Shown in pieces: positions 1 to 14,000 of a DNA stretch of 64,000 nt. The notes below the pieces were generated by a model, which was not told the origin of the DNA, searched no databases, and worked only from the letters and a program-made list of their open reading frames with translations. The DNA lies in assembly GCA_036785705.1 (NCBI GenBank), contig JAWUZG010000299.1, forward strand, positions 682,001-746,000, written 5' to 3'. The stretch's first letter is position 1. Each line of letters starts with the position of its first letter. This stretch comes from Acanthornis magna (taxonomy: Eukaryota; Chordata; Aves; Passeriformes; Acanthizidae). The position numbers and the translations under genes are program-made.

Positions 1-3000
1 CTGAGTGATCACTTTTCTTGTTTTAGCCTCAAAGTTTGACTCCATGTATTTTAAATGGAAACAGGTTATGTAAAATAAGAACTGAAAAAAGTAAGCCTAC
101 TGAGTATAATTAAAAACAATTGCCATATGTGACATGAAATTTTAAAATCTGTCTGTCTCTTGCCACGCAAGTGACAGAAATAGAAGGATTAGCACAACAT
201 TGTTTTACTCAATAGCTGAGAAATAATGACAATGTTTCCTTCAAGTAAACTCCATTTTAATATTCTTTGTTATTCTCTCTACTGGGTGCTTTTCCAGTTC
301 TCTGTCCTATTCTCTGATTTTAATCATTCTGTGTCTTCCATGGGCTTGCAGCGTGTGACCTTGATCCCATTCAAACCAGTGTCAAACAATGGTGCAAGAC
401 AAAGACCTTTGTACCTAGAATTTCGGTATTTAAAGAAAAATGTATTACCTGATTTATCCAAAATAAGAATAATATGTATTATCTGCTTTTTAATATGATT
501 TTGATTAGAATAGAGAATGTTATTAATGAGGGAATGAAATAAAATCTTTTGGATGTTACAGATTCCACTGAGATTTATTTTTTTCCGCATCATTACCACC
601 TCTCCTGAGACTGCAAATGGAGAGGAAATCAAAATACCATTCTAGTCACTGAATAATTGTTCCTTTGTTGGAAAGCAAGAATCAGCAGTCTCATGCTGAA
701 ATCTCCTCCAACACACCTTAAAATATGGCATGGAATATGTGCAACTCATATGTGCTGGGTTTATGTTATTTTTGTTGAGACCATTTCATTTCTGTTAGTT
801 GTAGACAGGCAGTCCCAGCATGAGGCTGGTCATCCCAAATTGGTTGCCATGGGCAGCAGGACTTGCTGGGTTTTGGCAGACAGATACACTTGGTCATCTC
901 TTGTGTAAGGCTTGGATGCTATCAGTCTGGAGACGCAGCAGGAGAGCTGCTGCTGCTCAAAGCCCCATCAGTTCTTCTGGAGCCAGCCCCTTCCCCAGAA
1001 GAGAAGCACACCTTTAGGGAGCCTGCAGCACACCTTGCCACATTTGTGCCATTAAAAAAAAAAAAAAAGGATCTTCAATCATTTTTTATCTGACCTCACC
1101 AACATCCTGCCAAAAAGGGTTCAAATGGGACACAATCCCCTGGAGTCCCTCACCCTATGCATCTCATTCATCCTCAGTCCCACGGATTTTGACCTGGCAT
1201 GGATTTAAAATGAAGGGAGAAGGCTTCCCTTCACCCTTAGTCTAAATATCAGGTCTCAGGTGTGCAGTCCAAGGGCTGAATGGAGAACTCAGGGACTGGA
1301 GGTGCTCTGTTAGCACTTTCTCCCTCGTTATTACAGCTGAATGCACGCAGGCAGGTGCTCTCCTCTTCCTTACCTCTCTCTTCAAGGAAGGACCTGTCTC
1401 TGAGGGATCGTTTTCATTAGGTAGAAGACAGGTGAGGGAATGAACAGACAATTAGGCTCCAGGTCCTATAGCCTGGGGAAGCTCATAGAAAAGCAACAGG
1501 GATTAAACTTACAGTGTGTCGTTTGTAGCGAGGTCATGGTGTTCCGCACAACTCGCTAACGGGACCATGTTTTACAGGGAAACTTTGCAATAAGATTTGG
1601 TTTTGGAGGGTTAAATCAAAAAAATGCACCTTTTTTGATCAAAGTAGCTTGGGCCTCTTTTGACTTCCCGGCTCATTTCTTGAAGGGAATAGGCAGAGAA
1701 TGGAACTGAACATGAGAAACGTTTTCTGTGAGATTGTGTAAATTCAAGTCAATTGAAACCTATGCACAAACCCAAATAAATATTAGCAATGTGATTACAG
1801 ATCTGTGAAACTTAACAATGTTGCTGTAATGATGGTTGAGAGGAGAAAAATTCTCAAGGACCTGATTTTAAGAGCTCAAATGAAATACAATTGATCTTTC
1901 ATGTTTTAGCAAGATAATTTCGGTTCAGTGTTGACTAATACAGAATGATGGGAATAAAATATGCTGCCTCAGTCTCTGCATTATTGGCTTTACATTATTG
2001 GCCCTGACAGCTGGCTTTTAAAATGCAGTAAATATTGGGCAATGCTGTTCTGTTAAGACAAGCCACTTCATCAAGCATATTTCCAAATCACACTTTATTT
2101 TCAAAATGTGTTTAATTTCTCTGTATATGGCAAAGAAGCCCACTGCAAAATTGACCTGCAACAGAGTGCCCTCTACTGCATGTATTTGGGAAACAAAAAT
2201 AAAGCAAATTCCTTAAAAAGAAAATCTTTACAGACTGAGGCCAGCACTTTTGTCACAGACCACTGGACACAGAACTAAACATAATAAACATATAGCTTTA
2301 TATCACTCTTACCTTCTTCTAAAGGACTGGATATCACTAGGGAATAATAGCCTGAAATAGGAATGATATTTGCACAAACTCTTCCATGGTTTTCAGTGAA
2401 ATCAATGTGTATCTTCCCATACATGGTCTGTGTTGGTAGGATGAACAGGTGTTAGGGAAGCTGAAAATCTGCCCTGTACTGCCCTGCTGCCCCACTTTCT
2501 TTTTGGCTGTCAGGAAGGATCTATCACAATATGTAGTGAAAAGTATCTCTGCTTAGAGATTTATTTTCTCAGTCCTCTTCACCTCCCCTTCTGTCTATTT
2601 GCCATTAGGTCACTCCCGTTAGACTGAACTCCCCTTTTCCTTCCCATGTCCTTGATAATACTATTGGATGCTAACGAGTTACACTCTTTGTAAATGATTG
2701 AGAAGGTATTTCACTGGCGCTGTTTCAAAAGAGTAGAAACTCACAAGTTACAAACATATCATTGAAGCAATTGCAAAGCAAGGCCCAAATCCTCAGGCAG
2801 ACCTACACTTTTGACGTCTTCCCCTGTTTTTCTCTTTTCTCGGTCTGAATTGGGCCAGTCTAATGCTGAGATTTGTGATGGACCAAGCACCTGCAACCTC
2901 TGTTAAAATTCACAGTGGCTTTTATCACTCAGTCCCTCAGGGAAGAGAGCACCACTTTTCAAAGCATTGGCATAAACTAACATTAAACATTTTTGAGTCA

Positions 3001-3469
3001 CTTTTGAAATGCTCTCCTTTGTACCATGAAGTCTGTTCTGTCAGCAGTATATGCAGAGCCACAATTTCATCCTTAAAGCCTCAGCGTATGTCTTGATGAG
3101 CCACACGGAAAGCAATTAAACTTGATGCATGATCAAAGGTGATCCCTCTGCAACCAAAGGTGGTATGTGAATGCCTAGCACATTTTTGATTGTATCACTA
3201 GGACAGAGTAGAGGTAGGTAGGTAAACAACAAAGTTTTTCAGAGCAACATAATCAATTATCAAAAGTTGTTCAAACAAAACAGAAACAACAAAAGCAGCA
3301 TTTCCATAACACACAGTGGCCTTGCATGTGGCCTTGCATATATTTCAGCAATGAATTTGGTGGCTATGGATTTGTTCCCACAACTGAACCTTTCCCTTAA
3401 GGAAACCCTTATCAATAATTTACAACTTCTAAGGACAGTATCTGTAATTGCTTTCCCTTTGCTTCATAC
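1..3469 (-). other. BRINP3: BRINP3 intron 2, promoter-proximal part
   Basis: Intronic DNA downstream of the exon 2 donor. No further BRINP3 exon was found on the minus strand, so exon 3 lies beyond the window edge. The tract is AT-rich. Its only distinctive features are a moderately GC-rich patch around 820-1020, an A15 run at 1054-1068, and a 12-bp GTGGCCTTGCAT unit repeated twice near 3317-3340. No transposon was recognised. Confidence 0.85.
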
Positions 3470-3705
3470 CTGTAAATCTTGTATCTTGTGCTAAATCCCT
3501 GTCGACTTCTGTCCACAAAATCTGTGTATTCCTGTGAGCGATGGAAGGGTCCCTTATCAGAGAGGAGCCAGTCGAAGGGGCTTGTGGCATGCTGATCCGA
3601 GACAGCAGCAACCGCTAAAACCCAGCAATGAAGACTCAGTGCTATCCACTCCCATAGAGCCATCAGAGAGAACAATTCAGCACCAGCACTGCATCGCCAT
3701 ATCAT
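3470..3705 (-). CDS. BRINP3: BRINP3 first coding exon (codons 1-78 plus 2 nt; partial gene)
   Basis: This exon encodes the N-terminus of BMP/retinoic acid-inducible neural-specific protein 3, a secretory-pathway glycoprotein of about 766 residues in mammals with a MACPF domain, linked to neural differentiation and cell-cycle restraint. The reading starts [13 protein letters not shown] hydrophobic signal-peptide core spans about residues 20-36 ([17 protein letters not shown]). It is followed by the family block [19 protein letters not shown] and then [12 protein letters not shown]. That block fits BRINP3 better than BRINP1 or BRINP2, which as I recall them differ at several of these positions. 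The exon ends inside codon 79 (AG|G) at a GTATGA donor, and the next exon should continue with the MACPF region, which is not in this window. The start codon has A at -3. The open frame runs past the donor into intron, so the end is set by the splice site. Residues 5-6 (CS) differ from the SR I recall in the human protein. The assignment comes from recognising the protein; no alignment was run. Confidence 0.96.
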
Positions 3706-3733
3706 GCTTCCACTGGGGACTTAGAGCCTTCAT
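3677..3733 (-). other. Upstream ORF overlapping the BRINP3 start codon
   Basis: An ATG 28 nt before the BRINP3 start opens an 18-codon frame that stops with TGA 29 nt inside the coding region, in another frame. Both ATGs have A at -3 and A at +4, so they are about equally good initiation sites. Overlapping uORFs of this kind usually lower main-ORF translation because a ribosome that has used one cannot reach the main start by simple reinitiation. The frame is read directly from the sequence and does not depend on which exon 1 is used. Its translation is inferred. Confidence 0.6.
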
Positions 3734-3755
3734 TCTCTTAGCTTTCCCTCAACAC
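3706..3755 (-). other. BRINP3: BRINP3 exon 2 5'UTR segment and splice acceptor
   Basis: Reading the minus strand, a pyrimidine-rich stretch ending in TTTTGTCTAG lies immediately upstream of 3755, with a plausible branch-point CTAAT about 25 nt earlier. This is the only good acceptor close to the BRINP3 start codon and would give exon 2 a 50-nt untranslated leader. The leader contains an ATG at 3733 in a different frame from the main start. The acceptor is inferred from sequence consensus, without transcript support. Confidence 0.8.
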
Positions 3756-6700
3756 CTAGACAAAATACACAGTCAATTAGATAAGCACACACTAGGCATC
3801 CCTTGGTAGTAGAAACAAGTTTCCTTTCTTTCAGCTTAAAGAGATAGTGGCCTCCACTTTATTACATTTTACATTAGCATAAACCCCACTAGGCTAGTTA
3901 AGAGTGGAGTGTTTCAGTACTTCAAATGCTGTGAAACTAATGTCTTCATTAACATCATCAGCGATAATATTTACTGTTGAAGGGAAACCTTCACAAATCA
4001 TCAGGGGAGGGATTGTTGGGGGTTTTTTCCCATTCATGCTAGTCATTAATGAAAAATATGCAACATCAGATTCTTGTCTGTTAGCAGCAGTACAAAATCA
4101 TTCAGCAATGTCTGTTCATAAGCTCACAGCTCACACATTTGACAGAAAACAGGTGAGATCCAGAAGACCCAGGCTGTTTTCTCTTTTAATGTCCTTGGAA
4201 AAGTTACATGGTGGTTTGTCTTCACTGCAAAGTGTAGTTAACAGACCCACGTTATTCTGTCCAAAACAGTGTCTCTGGACAGAGTGACTGCCCTGATCAA
4301 GAGCTCTGGAGCTGTCCACAGTGATGAGTTCAGTGAGTTACTCCAACTCCAGATGCTGAAATTTTGAGTGTCCCTGACAGCAGCATTTCACTCTCAGTCC
4401 AAATCACTCCAACACAAAGATCAGCCTAGAAACATTTTCAATGGTGTCTGAACAATTTTTTGTGTGTCCAAATGCAAATCAAGTATTGATCACATCATGT
4501 AAGAACTCAGTGAAGACAAGCCACAGTTTCCTCTCTACCTCAGACCCATACCTGTGGAATTGGATAATGATTCTAATATCCTACAGAGATTTTGTTAAAA
4601 TACCTATGCAAGATCATGAGGTTCTCAGATACGACAAAGGTCATGTAGATTTCTAAATATATAGAAGCCATCAGTTCCAGTTTTCAGTCTAAGGTGAAAC
4701 AGCACAGAATGAATTAAAATATATGAATGTGAGAGCTTTTATTTTCCTAGCTAATGAGCTTACAGGGAATGCAATGTTGGATTCACATTCACTCAAATCA
4801 GCACTCACCATTTTTTCTGTGCTTTTTGCTATGATTTTTGGAACTTGGTGGGAAATTTTTCCTTCCCATCAGTGATTTGATCTGTAAGCGCACCCTAAAA
4901 GAAGGATGCTTCCAACAGGGCAGTCCTGCAACAGCACACTCAGCACCCCCCCTTCCATTATAACGAAGATTGGGTCACTGAGAAAATATGGTCTGTGCAT
5001 ATATGTGAGACATTAATATTCTCAAGAGTCTGCAGGAAGCTGACTGCCTCCAGAAGAGCACAGAGGTTCTTGTGAACCAAGGAGAATTTACAGTCTAAGA
5101 ATATAATAATCTGTCTATACAACCAGATAAACACTCAAGCTTTATGCGGTGTAATTGTTTGTAACATGATTTGGACATGATCCTGCAAACAATAAATGTA
5201 TAAAGAAAGACCCTGCTCGTATTTCATGCAGAACATATACCAAGGCACTGAGTTGTAATCATAAACAGTTACAGCCATGCAGTAGTTTCTGATCATAAAA
5301 CACAGATTGCATTAATTTTATAAATCTTTTTGAAATGAGATTCCAGGAGTCTACAACAAAGAGCTCTCAAACTTTTATTTATATTCCCAAGCCATCACTT
5401 CCATGCAAAAAAAATAGTTTGCATATTTGTGTGTTCTGTATGAAGTCTGAGTATCATCTTTCTAGACTGGTGGGGTTTTTTTCCTTCACCAGCTGAAGTT
5501 CATGTATTTGAGGTTACACCACTGCATAACCTTTCTCCCACTGTATGAGAAAGTTTGCAGAGATCTGAAGCAAAATGAAAAGCAGTAGATTGCTCTCCTG
5601 GCCCATAAAAGCCATGATGATCATTCACTTGCTGTTTCCTGTTTTAAAATAGCTCAGTTAAATGAAGCAAATGAAGAAAACATTCTAGTCACTTCCAGAA
5701 AGGCCAGACCATTCTTTGCATGACAACAGAGTGAAAATCCACAAATGCTTTTGTCTCTTCTTATCACTCATCAGGAAAAATATATTGCACAACATATTCA
5801 TTCCCTTTCAACATCCTTAACACAGACAGGGAAGAACCTGGGCATAATTTCTTGGCATTATGTGAAGTTACAGAGAATGAGTGTAATGAGAATTTTAATT
5901 TTCATACCTACTGCTATTATAAAATTTCTGACTTTTCTATTGAAAATTCACATAATTGATTAAATGAGAAGAAGTAGGAGTTTGCTTTTTCAGGTACTTA
6001 TCAACACTAAAGTGTTTCAGGCCATTAAACTGCAATGATGACTAACTGACTCCCTTTTAAATTCAAAATTATAATATTAGGATTGGAACATTAATTACTG
6101 TGTATATGTAGTATCTTCCTAAAACTAGATTAAATGAATACTTGGAAAGGAATAGTGAAGAGCCTGGAGATTATTTTTGCCTTAATGCTGCACCTCATAG
6201 TGTGTCATAAATTAACCACTGTGGCATAACACCTGCAGAGAACCTGTGCAGGTACAGAAGAAAATAATCTTGGTTTTAAGATCTCCTTGTTTTGAAGATC
6301 TATGGAGGTATTTTCCAAAAAACCATAGATTTACAGGAGAGAAATAAGGACAGAAAAATCATGTGCGCATTTGTAAATGATACTTATCCACTTCTCTTCT
6401 GTCCAGTCATTGTAAAATCATTCTGCATTGCATTAATTCTCAAAACACCCCTGAAAAGGAAACTTTGACCTCTGTTTAACAAACAAGGGACAGAAGCCAG
6501 AAAAGACCAGTGCTAAGGGAGGGGCTAAACTGTTAGAGGGATCTAAATCTGTGTTTCCTATTAAAAGATCATTGGGAAAATTCTAGCCAAAGGATTTTTG
6601 TAAAGGTTACAGTATGAGAAATATCTTAAAACTTTGAATACTCAAATTCTCTAATGAATGCAAATGCCCGGAAAACATTTTCTAAAGACTGTTACAGGCA

Positions 6701-9419
6701 TATGGAACATACAAAGTTTGCAGTTACAAAGCCATCACAGAACTCCAGGGAAGAACAATCTGTACTAAACCTGTCATAGAAAAAGGGTGGGGCACAGCAA
6801 GTAAAGCACACGTTAAGTAACAGAGCTGGTGGGTTTTCAGGTAGAGAAGACATTATATGGAGAGCAAATAATGCAATATTTATTCTGTGATAAAAACTAT
6901 CATGCCGACAGACTCTCTTTGAAGTTCTGGCTTAGAGGACAATTCTCAGGTATAGATGCTCTGCACAATTACTTTCTGTTATCCCCATGGTCTCCCCCAC
7001 TTGTAAATGCTGTCAAGCTTTCAGTCCTTCTAAATTCTGAGGCTACAGTGAGTTCAAGAAGCATAATGGGCTAAATTCTTCTTTGTTAGAAACTTATTGT
7101 CTCCTCACTGAAATTTGACTCAGCATCTTCTGAGAATGCCATATCTAAGTCCTACCTCTCAGGAACATGTAAAGGTGCTGGAGACTGGCAAAATCCGTGT
7201 GTTTATGTCATGTGAGAATACAGAGCTGGCAAGTGCAGTGCGAACATTGTGGCCACTGGGACAAATTTCGTCAAGCTTCAGCTGTGAACAAGAGCACAGG
7301 GCATCTGAGATCTTTTTGCTATCATCGTATTGTAGGGCAAGCCCCACCAAATTCAGGCTTTCTTTTTTAGGTAAGTTTGTTTCAAACGCTAAAAATTTAA
7401 TATAATTGTATTGGTAGTTTATGAACTAACTAAGATACTAAGCTAAAATAGTGCAGACTGAAGCGTCTGCTTGATTTGTAGGTTGATGTCCCTTGCTTAC
7501 AGAGCATTAATTAATAAACTATGTATACTAAGACATACAGATCAGTACAGAGCCAGCCCAGATGTGTGCACAGCAATGTTCAAGAAAAAAAAAAAGTTTA
7601 AATCCTTTCTAAAATGGTAATTGGGGAAAAATTTCTGAGGGGAAAAAAAAAGTAATCTGTGGTTACCTCAGTGCATGTAACCTGTTATTTTCCAAGAGGG
7701 GAGAGTCACATATAAAACAGATGTGCTAACACACAGATAAAGCTACTAAACTGGTCCTTACTGGTTCACTAGTGGAGCAACTTTTCATGTAAGAGTCAAT
7801 AAAGTTGATGTTAAGCATCACCAGTAACTTTTTTGGGCTACAGCTACCTGCAGTTCTCAAGAATCAAAATAAAATAACTGTACAATAAATGTACAGATGT
7901 TTTCAATAAGATCAGACTTTTTCAATATTTCTCTCTCCTCTGTGATCTGAGAGATGTATCTGAGGCCTTGGTCAGAGATCCCCTTCTGTCAGTGGAAATG
8001 CAGAAGACCAGGATCTCTCTGAAGTCCTTCAGTTTTTATGTTCACCTGAATTCCAAGAAAATGCTGATACATCCCAGCTCTCTGTGGAAAATTGAGAATC
8101 CTCTGTGCTGAAGTGGGATTCGCCTGGCTGTAACTTCCCGTAACAATGAAATAAAAATTTAAGACTGTTATTCTCAGATATGTCCTTTCAAAGGAAAGTA
8201 ATAAATGACTTTCTATAATATTTAGAAAATTAACTTGTCTAGGATGGTGGTTTCTTATGCAAAACACAAAGCTTGGCTTTCTTTGAACTAATCAATATAT
8301 TAAATATTACTTCTATATCCATCTAAAAATAAAGAAAGAAAAAATCTGATAACAGATGGAGCGGAATACATCCAATTCTGTTTGTAGGCAATTGGATTTC
8401 AGTAAGGTCATAATTTTACCATTTATCGGGGGTTTGGTACTCCATCCCTCCATCACTTACATCCCAGTGGGATTTCAAAGTTGCTGCTTTTGATCAAGTG
8501 CAATGCATGGTGCAGCAGAGTACTCTTCATATTTCTTTTAGATTGCACATCATGGAAAACAGGAATGGAGCAAATTCTTTGTTTTCTAGCTATTATGACA
8601 GTCTCAGGAATGCTACAACTTTGAATCAACGGCAAGAAGCAACATTTTATTCACTGCAGCTGAATGGGAAACAGTGAAGCTCAGAGAAGGCAAGATAAGT
8701 CCAGACCATTTTTTTTCAAAGGTATTTTGACACTGAAAAATGGGAAGACATTTTGCATAAAGAATAAAGCAATAGTCTGTATCTCAGAGATTGCTCTTAT
8801 CTGCTAGAAGTCCCTGGGTTTATCGTTTCATGTGTCTCTGCTTTCACTTCCCCATCTGAAGTGTGATGATCGTGTTGCCTACCTTTGCAAAGCACCACAG
8901 GACCTACTGTGTTATCATCAGTGATTCTTATTCTTTTTTCAAGAAGCAATTTTTCTCATGCTAACAATTTTAAACGAATGAGACCCGAGGAGACATGTGT
9001 CCATGGAATTCTCACACAGCCCGGTGTAAATGAAACAGCCGTGAAGCTGATGATGTGCTGTGGAAGAAAAGAGCAGAAAGTGCTGCAATCAGTATCAGCT
9101 ACAGAGGAGGAGGGTAGAGCAGAGAGCAAAAGAGTATCTCAGTTGTGCTCTGCTGTGGGCTTGGCCGCCACACAGGTTCTGTTCTCCAAAGGAAGATACT
9201 CAACTCCACAGAAAAAAGTCTCTCAAGCTGATCTTCCTGAACGACAGCAAAAGGACTTGCAAACTGAGGTGGGCTTCTCTGCCCTGTGCTCACAGTCACT
9301 TGTTGGACAGAGATGAGCTCTCTCCAGTTTGAACAGCCACTCGATGTCTGGTGCAGGAACAAGAGACCCAGCATGTATTTTGGTAGAACAAAGAAAGAGA
9401 ACAGGCATTTGGGCCATTG

Positions 9420-9512
9420 GAATCACAGAATCGTAGTCACAGAATGGTTTGGGTTGGAAGGGATCTTAAAGCTCAGCTCGTTCCAATGCCAGCTGCCCCA
9501 GGTTGCTCAGAA
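9420..9512 (-). mobile_element. CR1 LINE 3'-end fragment (short)
   Basis: Begins with GAATCACAGAATC repeats, then GGTTTGGGTTGGAAGGGATCTTAAA, the reverse complement of the avian CR1 3' terminus. The match fades after about 90 bp, so this is a very short 5'-truncated copy in intron 1. Confidence 0.8.
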
Positions 9513-10710
9513 GAAGCAGGGTAGAGAATGATGAGCTCTCCCTGCCACCAGATCTGATACACCTGAGCTGCGGGGGACAGCACGTGGCACTATGGAAAAA
9601 GTAGAAGGCACTTAGACAACCTATATTTGTCAATGTGATTTTCTGGAGGGGGATTGAATAAGTTTGTTCTCTGGTATTCATTGTGAGCTACAATAATCTG
9701 AAAAAAAAAATGAAAGAAGAAATTAATTCTATGTCTAACAATCTTAGGAGAGTTTAACATTCCAGGCTTAAGAATAAGGGGGATCTTCACATCAAGTCCT
9801 GGTAGCCATTTTGACTACATACACCCTAAATCAATATCTTTCCTTTATTCAAATAGAGCTTCATTCACTGACAGATTTCATCTTTCTTCTCCTCTCTCTA
9901 AGATGAGGACAAGGCTGCTCTAACTACATCCTCAACAGCTGAAATAAAGAACAACTAAGGTGCCTGATTTTTATTTTTTTTAAGCAGTCATGCTATTTTT
10001 TCCTCATCCCTGCCTTCAGAGAAGAGATGCAAACATAAAACGCATCCACAGAAAGAGAGAATATATGTCAGCCGACCCTTTGCAGCCGTCATCTGGTGTG
10101 TCAGGAATGTGAGAGCTGGTTAGAGTCACAGCTCCTTCCCACAGAGCGTGCCTTGGTGTTTGCTCTGTCCCTGCAAAATTTCACTCCTGCAAGTGCCTGT
10201 GGGCCTTCAGTTGATGTCCCCACGTGCTTTCTGTCACTTCCCAGGGCAGCAAGCGCCAGCCTCCCCAGCCTGTGAAGTATGTGCTGGCTGTCAGGCACAC
10301 CAAGGTAATTGTTTCAATACTTGATATTTGTAAAAGACCTAACTTTTTCCTTTGCTGTCCAAATCATGATGTATAAATTCCCTCAGGCACTTTTTAAATC
10401 TGTTAATCTAAGCTCATCCTCCTGTGCAAACGGATCCTTATGTGTTTTAGCTGATGATGTAAAGCAGCATCCCCAAATTGCCATTGCAGTCTTTCTGCGT
10501 TAACAAGTGAATCTGTTTCTGCAAGGAGCCCAGTGAAGGGAAGAAGTTACCTGTCAAGGCTCTGAGTGCACAGAAAGGCCTCAGTAGCCCTAACCAGCCT
10601 CATCTGGGTCCTCCCCCCACCTCTGGGGGCTGACCAGGGGCTCCAGGACCTCCAGACCCAGCTTGTGTGGTGCAGTGGGACTGTGTAGGTGAATAATTGA
10701 AAAGGAGAAA

Positions 10711-11036
10711 TCATTGAGCCACAGAATTATTTGGGTTGGAAGGAATCTTAAAGATCACTCAGGGCCACCCCCTGCCATGGGCAGGGACACCTTCCACTAT
10801 CCCAGGTTGCTCCAAGCCCCATCCATCCTGGCCTTGGACACTTCCACGGGCAGCCACAACTTCTCTGGCTGTTCTTCCAGGGGCAGCCACAACTTCTCAC
10901 AGCCACATCCTGTGCCAGGGCCTCACCACCATCACAGGGAGGAATTTCTTCTCAAAGTCCTGTCAAAATCTTCTCTCTTTAAAGCCATTCCCCATTTTTC
11001 CTTTCACTACATGAACTTGTAAAATCCATCCAACTC
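10711..11036 (-). mobile_element. CR1 LINE 3'-end fragment
   Basis: Starts with the CR1 terminal motif (CACAGAATTATTTGGGTTGG) and continues through the CCATGGGCAGGGACACCTTCC and GCCTTGGACACTTCC blocks to the region encoding the last part of ORF2. A local duplication repeats GGCAGCCACAACTTCTC twice (about 10850-10895), distinguishing it from the other copies in the window. Confidence 0.9.
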
Positions 11037-14000
11037 TTCATAGTGTTGCAGTTCCTCATCTTTATATGGGGGCAAGCACCAAAATTCTTGGTAGACAACA
11101 GGTATCAGTCACGCAAGGAGCTAAAACGAAGTTGATTTCTGGAATGGATGAGCAGGACCCTGAGCTGGCTGAGCCCTGGGTTTCAACTGAACAAAAGCCA
11201 GGATGCCATGAAGGCACAGAAAAACCTGCTGCTTTGAGAGCGTGAAGTCTGCTCCAGGCTGGATGACTGCACTTTTCCAATTGTAAAAGTCCATGGGGGA
11301 TGAAACCTTCATCTTTGCAAGTCTACAAGTGCACATGGACTGTCCCATATGCAAAAACTCTTTGCACGAAAACTCTGCTAACATTTCAGTCTTAAGTTGC
11401 TCTTCCATTTCACAAGTTATACTAAACATTCTCCCAAAGTGTCCAAAAGTTTTCAGCTAAACCATCTGATGGTATGAAAAATGTTGAAGGGAAACACAAC
11501 AAGGTCTCTGGGAATAAGTTTGGGAGTGGTTCTACAGAAAAGCAACAGCTTAGGGAGGGGTTCTGATCCATCATTTCCTCAGGCACAAACTGACACGTAT
11601 TGCTGTGACATACAATTTTGCATACTGGAGCATGCAAGTTTGAAGAAAATTCCAACAGGAGACAGATATTTAGAAGCCTTAATTCCAGCTTACTGGAATT
11701 TTTTTTAAAAATTCAGCATTCTCTGCTGTGATAATCTCGTTGGGTGTGTTTTAATGGCAATTGAGTTGGTTCTCAGGATTTGTAAAGACTGCACCCTAAA
11801 ATTAAATAATAAATTATCATTGAAAAGTCATGACATACTTGTTCTAGGAGTTTATCTCCTTTTCACTCATAACACTTAGTCCCCAGACAAGTTCTCTGAC
11901 CCAATCTGACAGCTAAGTATCAGTGGGATATGAAGAGACTAAGACACGTGTAAATTAGCTGTATCCAGTAAACCATTCCGGAGTAACAAACAGCCCGTTC
12001 CTCTTTTTATTCATCTTTGTACTAACTTTTAAACCTATGGCTGTTACAGCTGCTATCATCTAGAGCAGGAGGAAGCAGCTATTTACATGCTGTACACTAA
12101 AGATTTGGTTCTAGAGGCTTTCAAGCCCGAGGACAAATCCAAATATAACTGATTAATGCAGAAGGGCTAAAATGGGATGGAGTGGGAGGAAACTTTGCTC
12201 ACCAACAGATTGTTGAACTGAAGAAGATTCAGGTTACAGATAGGAAGGAGAGTACTTGGAGCTGAGTTACCTTAAAGTACAACTTTGATTTTACTGTATA
12301 AGCCTTGCCAAGTCCCTTAACCTTCTTTAATGACAGCTTCTATTGTGAAGCCTGAACAATCAATGCTTATAGAATGCTTTCAAATTACTGGATGGCAAAA
12401 ATGTTATAAAATAAAAAGGAAGTTGATTATTCCACAAACAGAGTGGCTGACTATTTTTGTTGCTGCTTAAAATTTCTGTTCCTGGAGATTTTGCAACAAA
12501 TGTTCAGAAAAAGGATGGAGAGGAAAGGAATTGTCAGTCTCAGGCAAAAATAGAAGTTTCTTTGAAGCTGTTGGGAGTGCTAATATTGTTTGTACAATAA
12601 TGCAGGGGAAAAGTAATGGTGTATAGCTGTTCTCTGGACTTAAGAAGAGGGCCAAAATAGCAATGAACTATATTGACTGCACTGGGGACATATTTACAAA
12701 ATCCAGCCTAGTTTCATGTACTTCCATCCCCTCAGATATTACCTGACCTAATCCACAAACAATGTGATTGGGGATTCTTTTATTTCTACAAATTAATTTC
12801 TCAGTTTAGAGGTTCTGACTCAGTCATAGGACATAGCCCTTTAATTTTAGCTAAGGCTGTATCTGATCAAGGATTTACACTTTTCCTGATTTTATTTTCC
12901 ATGTGAAAATTACTGGTTACAGCTTAGACCAGTAGTTAAGAATAACATCCATAAAGATCTAATGGCATGAAATTTTTCTTTCAATACACTTTTCTGGATG
13001 CATTACAAGAAGAATAGATTATTTTATATATTTTATTTCTTAACAATGATATCTAACAGAATGGTAATATTTTTATTTTGCCCTTTTATTATATCTTTCA
13101 GAGAAAAGTGCCCCAGATCTCATAGCACATTTTACAGATGATTTCACAGATGGTGTAGATGGTTTCCAGCTGATACAAATGTTATAAAGTTAAAACTCCT
13201 TTCAGGTTTCTCATCTTCAACCTATTTATTCTAGCAGGAAAAAACAACAAATGTACAGGACCTGTTGTGCCAGCTCCTAAGGCAGGACTCACAGAAGCTT
13301 CAAGAGACCATTGTTTTACAGCTGCTCCTACTCAAAACCATTGCATCATTTTTCCACAGTCCCTTTGTCGCAGCATTCCGAGCCTGTAGCCACTGCATGG
13401 GCAGTAGCCAGATCCTCTTAAATGTTCATGTTACAGCTATTAATTTTTTATAGCAAGAGTAGGGACTTTATGGCTGACTGAGCAAAGATTCAAGCCCCAA
13501 CAAGCCAGTCTGGGTCTAATTGCAGCTCAGGATGGATAAAGCTTGATTGTACAAGTAATAATTATGTTATGTGTACTGGGCAGACTGCTATCTCACATAA
13601 ATCTAACACCAAAGCTTCCTTATAAGACTTGATTTTTGACAAGTTTAGAAGAAATTGCAAAATTAGAGAGGAAAAAAAAAGTCTATCTGCTAAAAGATGT
13701 CTTTCTTATGAATCTCATACTACAAGGAGTGAAAGTCTCAGCTCTCATCAGGAATTGCAATCTCTCTACTGTTTTAATTTAGATATGGCCCGTCTAAAAC
13801 CACGTTAGTACCGAATTATCACTAATTCTTGATGTAGCTCCTAGAAGAACACATTTTTATTTAGTAGAAAGTTGTTAAGCTAATGTTGAGGAGCGTTAAA
13901 CTTTCAGCAGTATATTTACGGTGTAGAATGAGAGACACCCATCATTTTATGAGGAATTACAGATCACTGCAGTCTTTCTGAGTATGTGGATCACCAGTTT

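Noticed and set aside
640..1130. Possible old LTR suggested by TGTGCTGGGTTTATG at about 749
   Set aside because: Only the first few bases resemble an avian LTR start, and no later LTR block or terminus could be matched.
1..3400. Search for BRINP3 exon 3 (MACPF region)
   Set aside because: No minus-strand segment with the expected continuation or a matching acceptor was seen; the exon must lie outside the window.
3412..3469. Continuation of the BRINP3 frame past the splice donor (YEAKGKQ...)
   Set aside because: The family continues with a different sequence after KIYR, and a good GTATGA donor lies exactly at that point, so this is read-through into intron 2.
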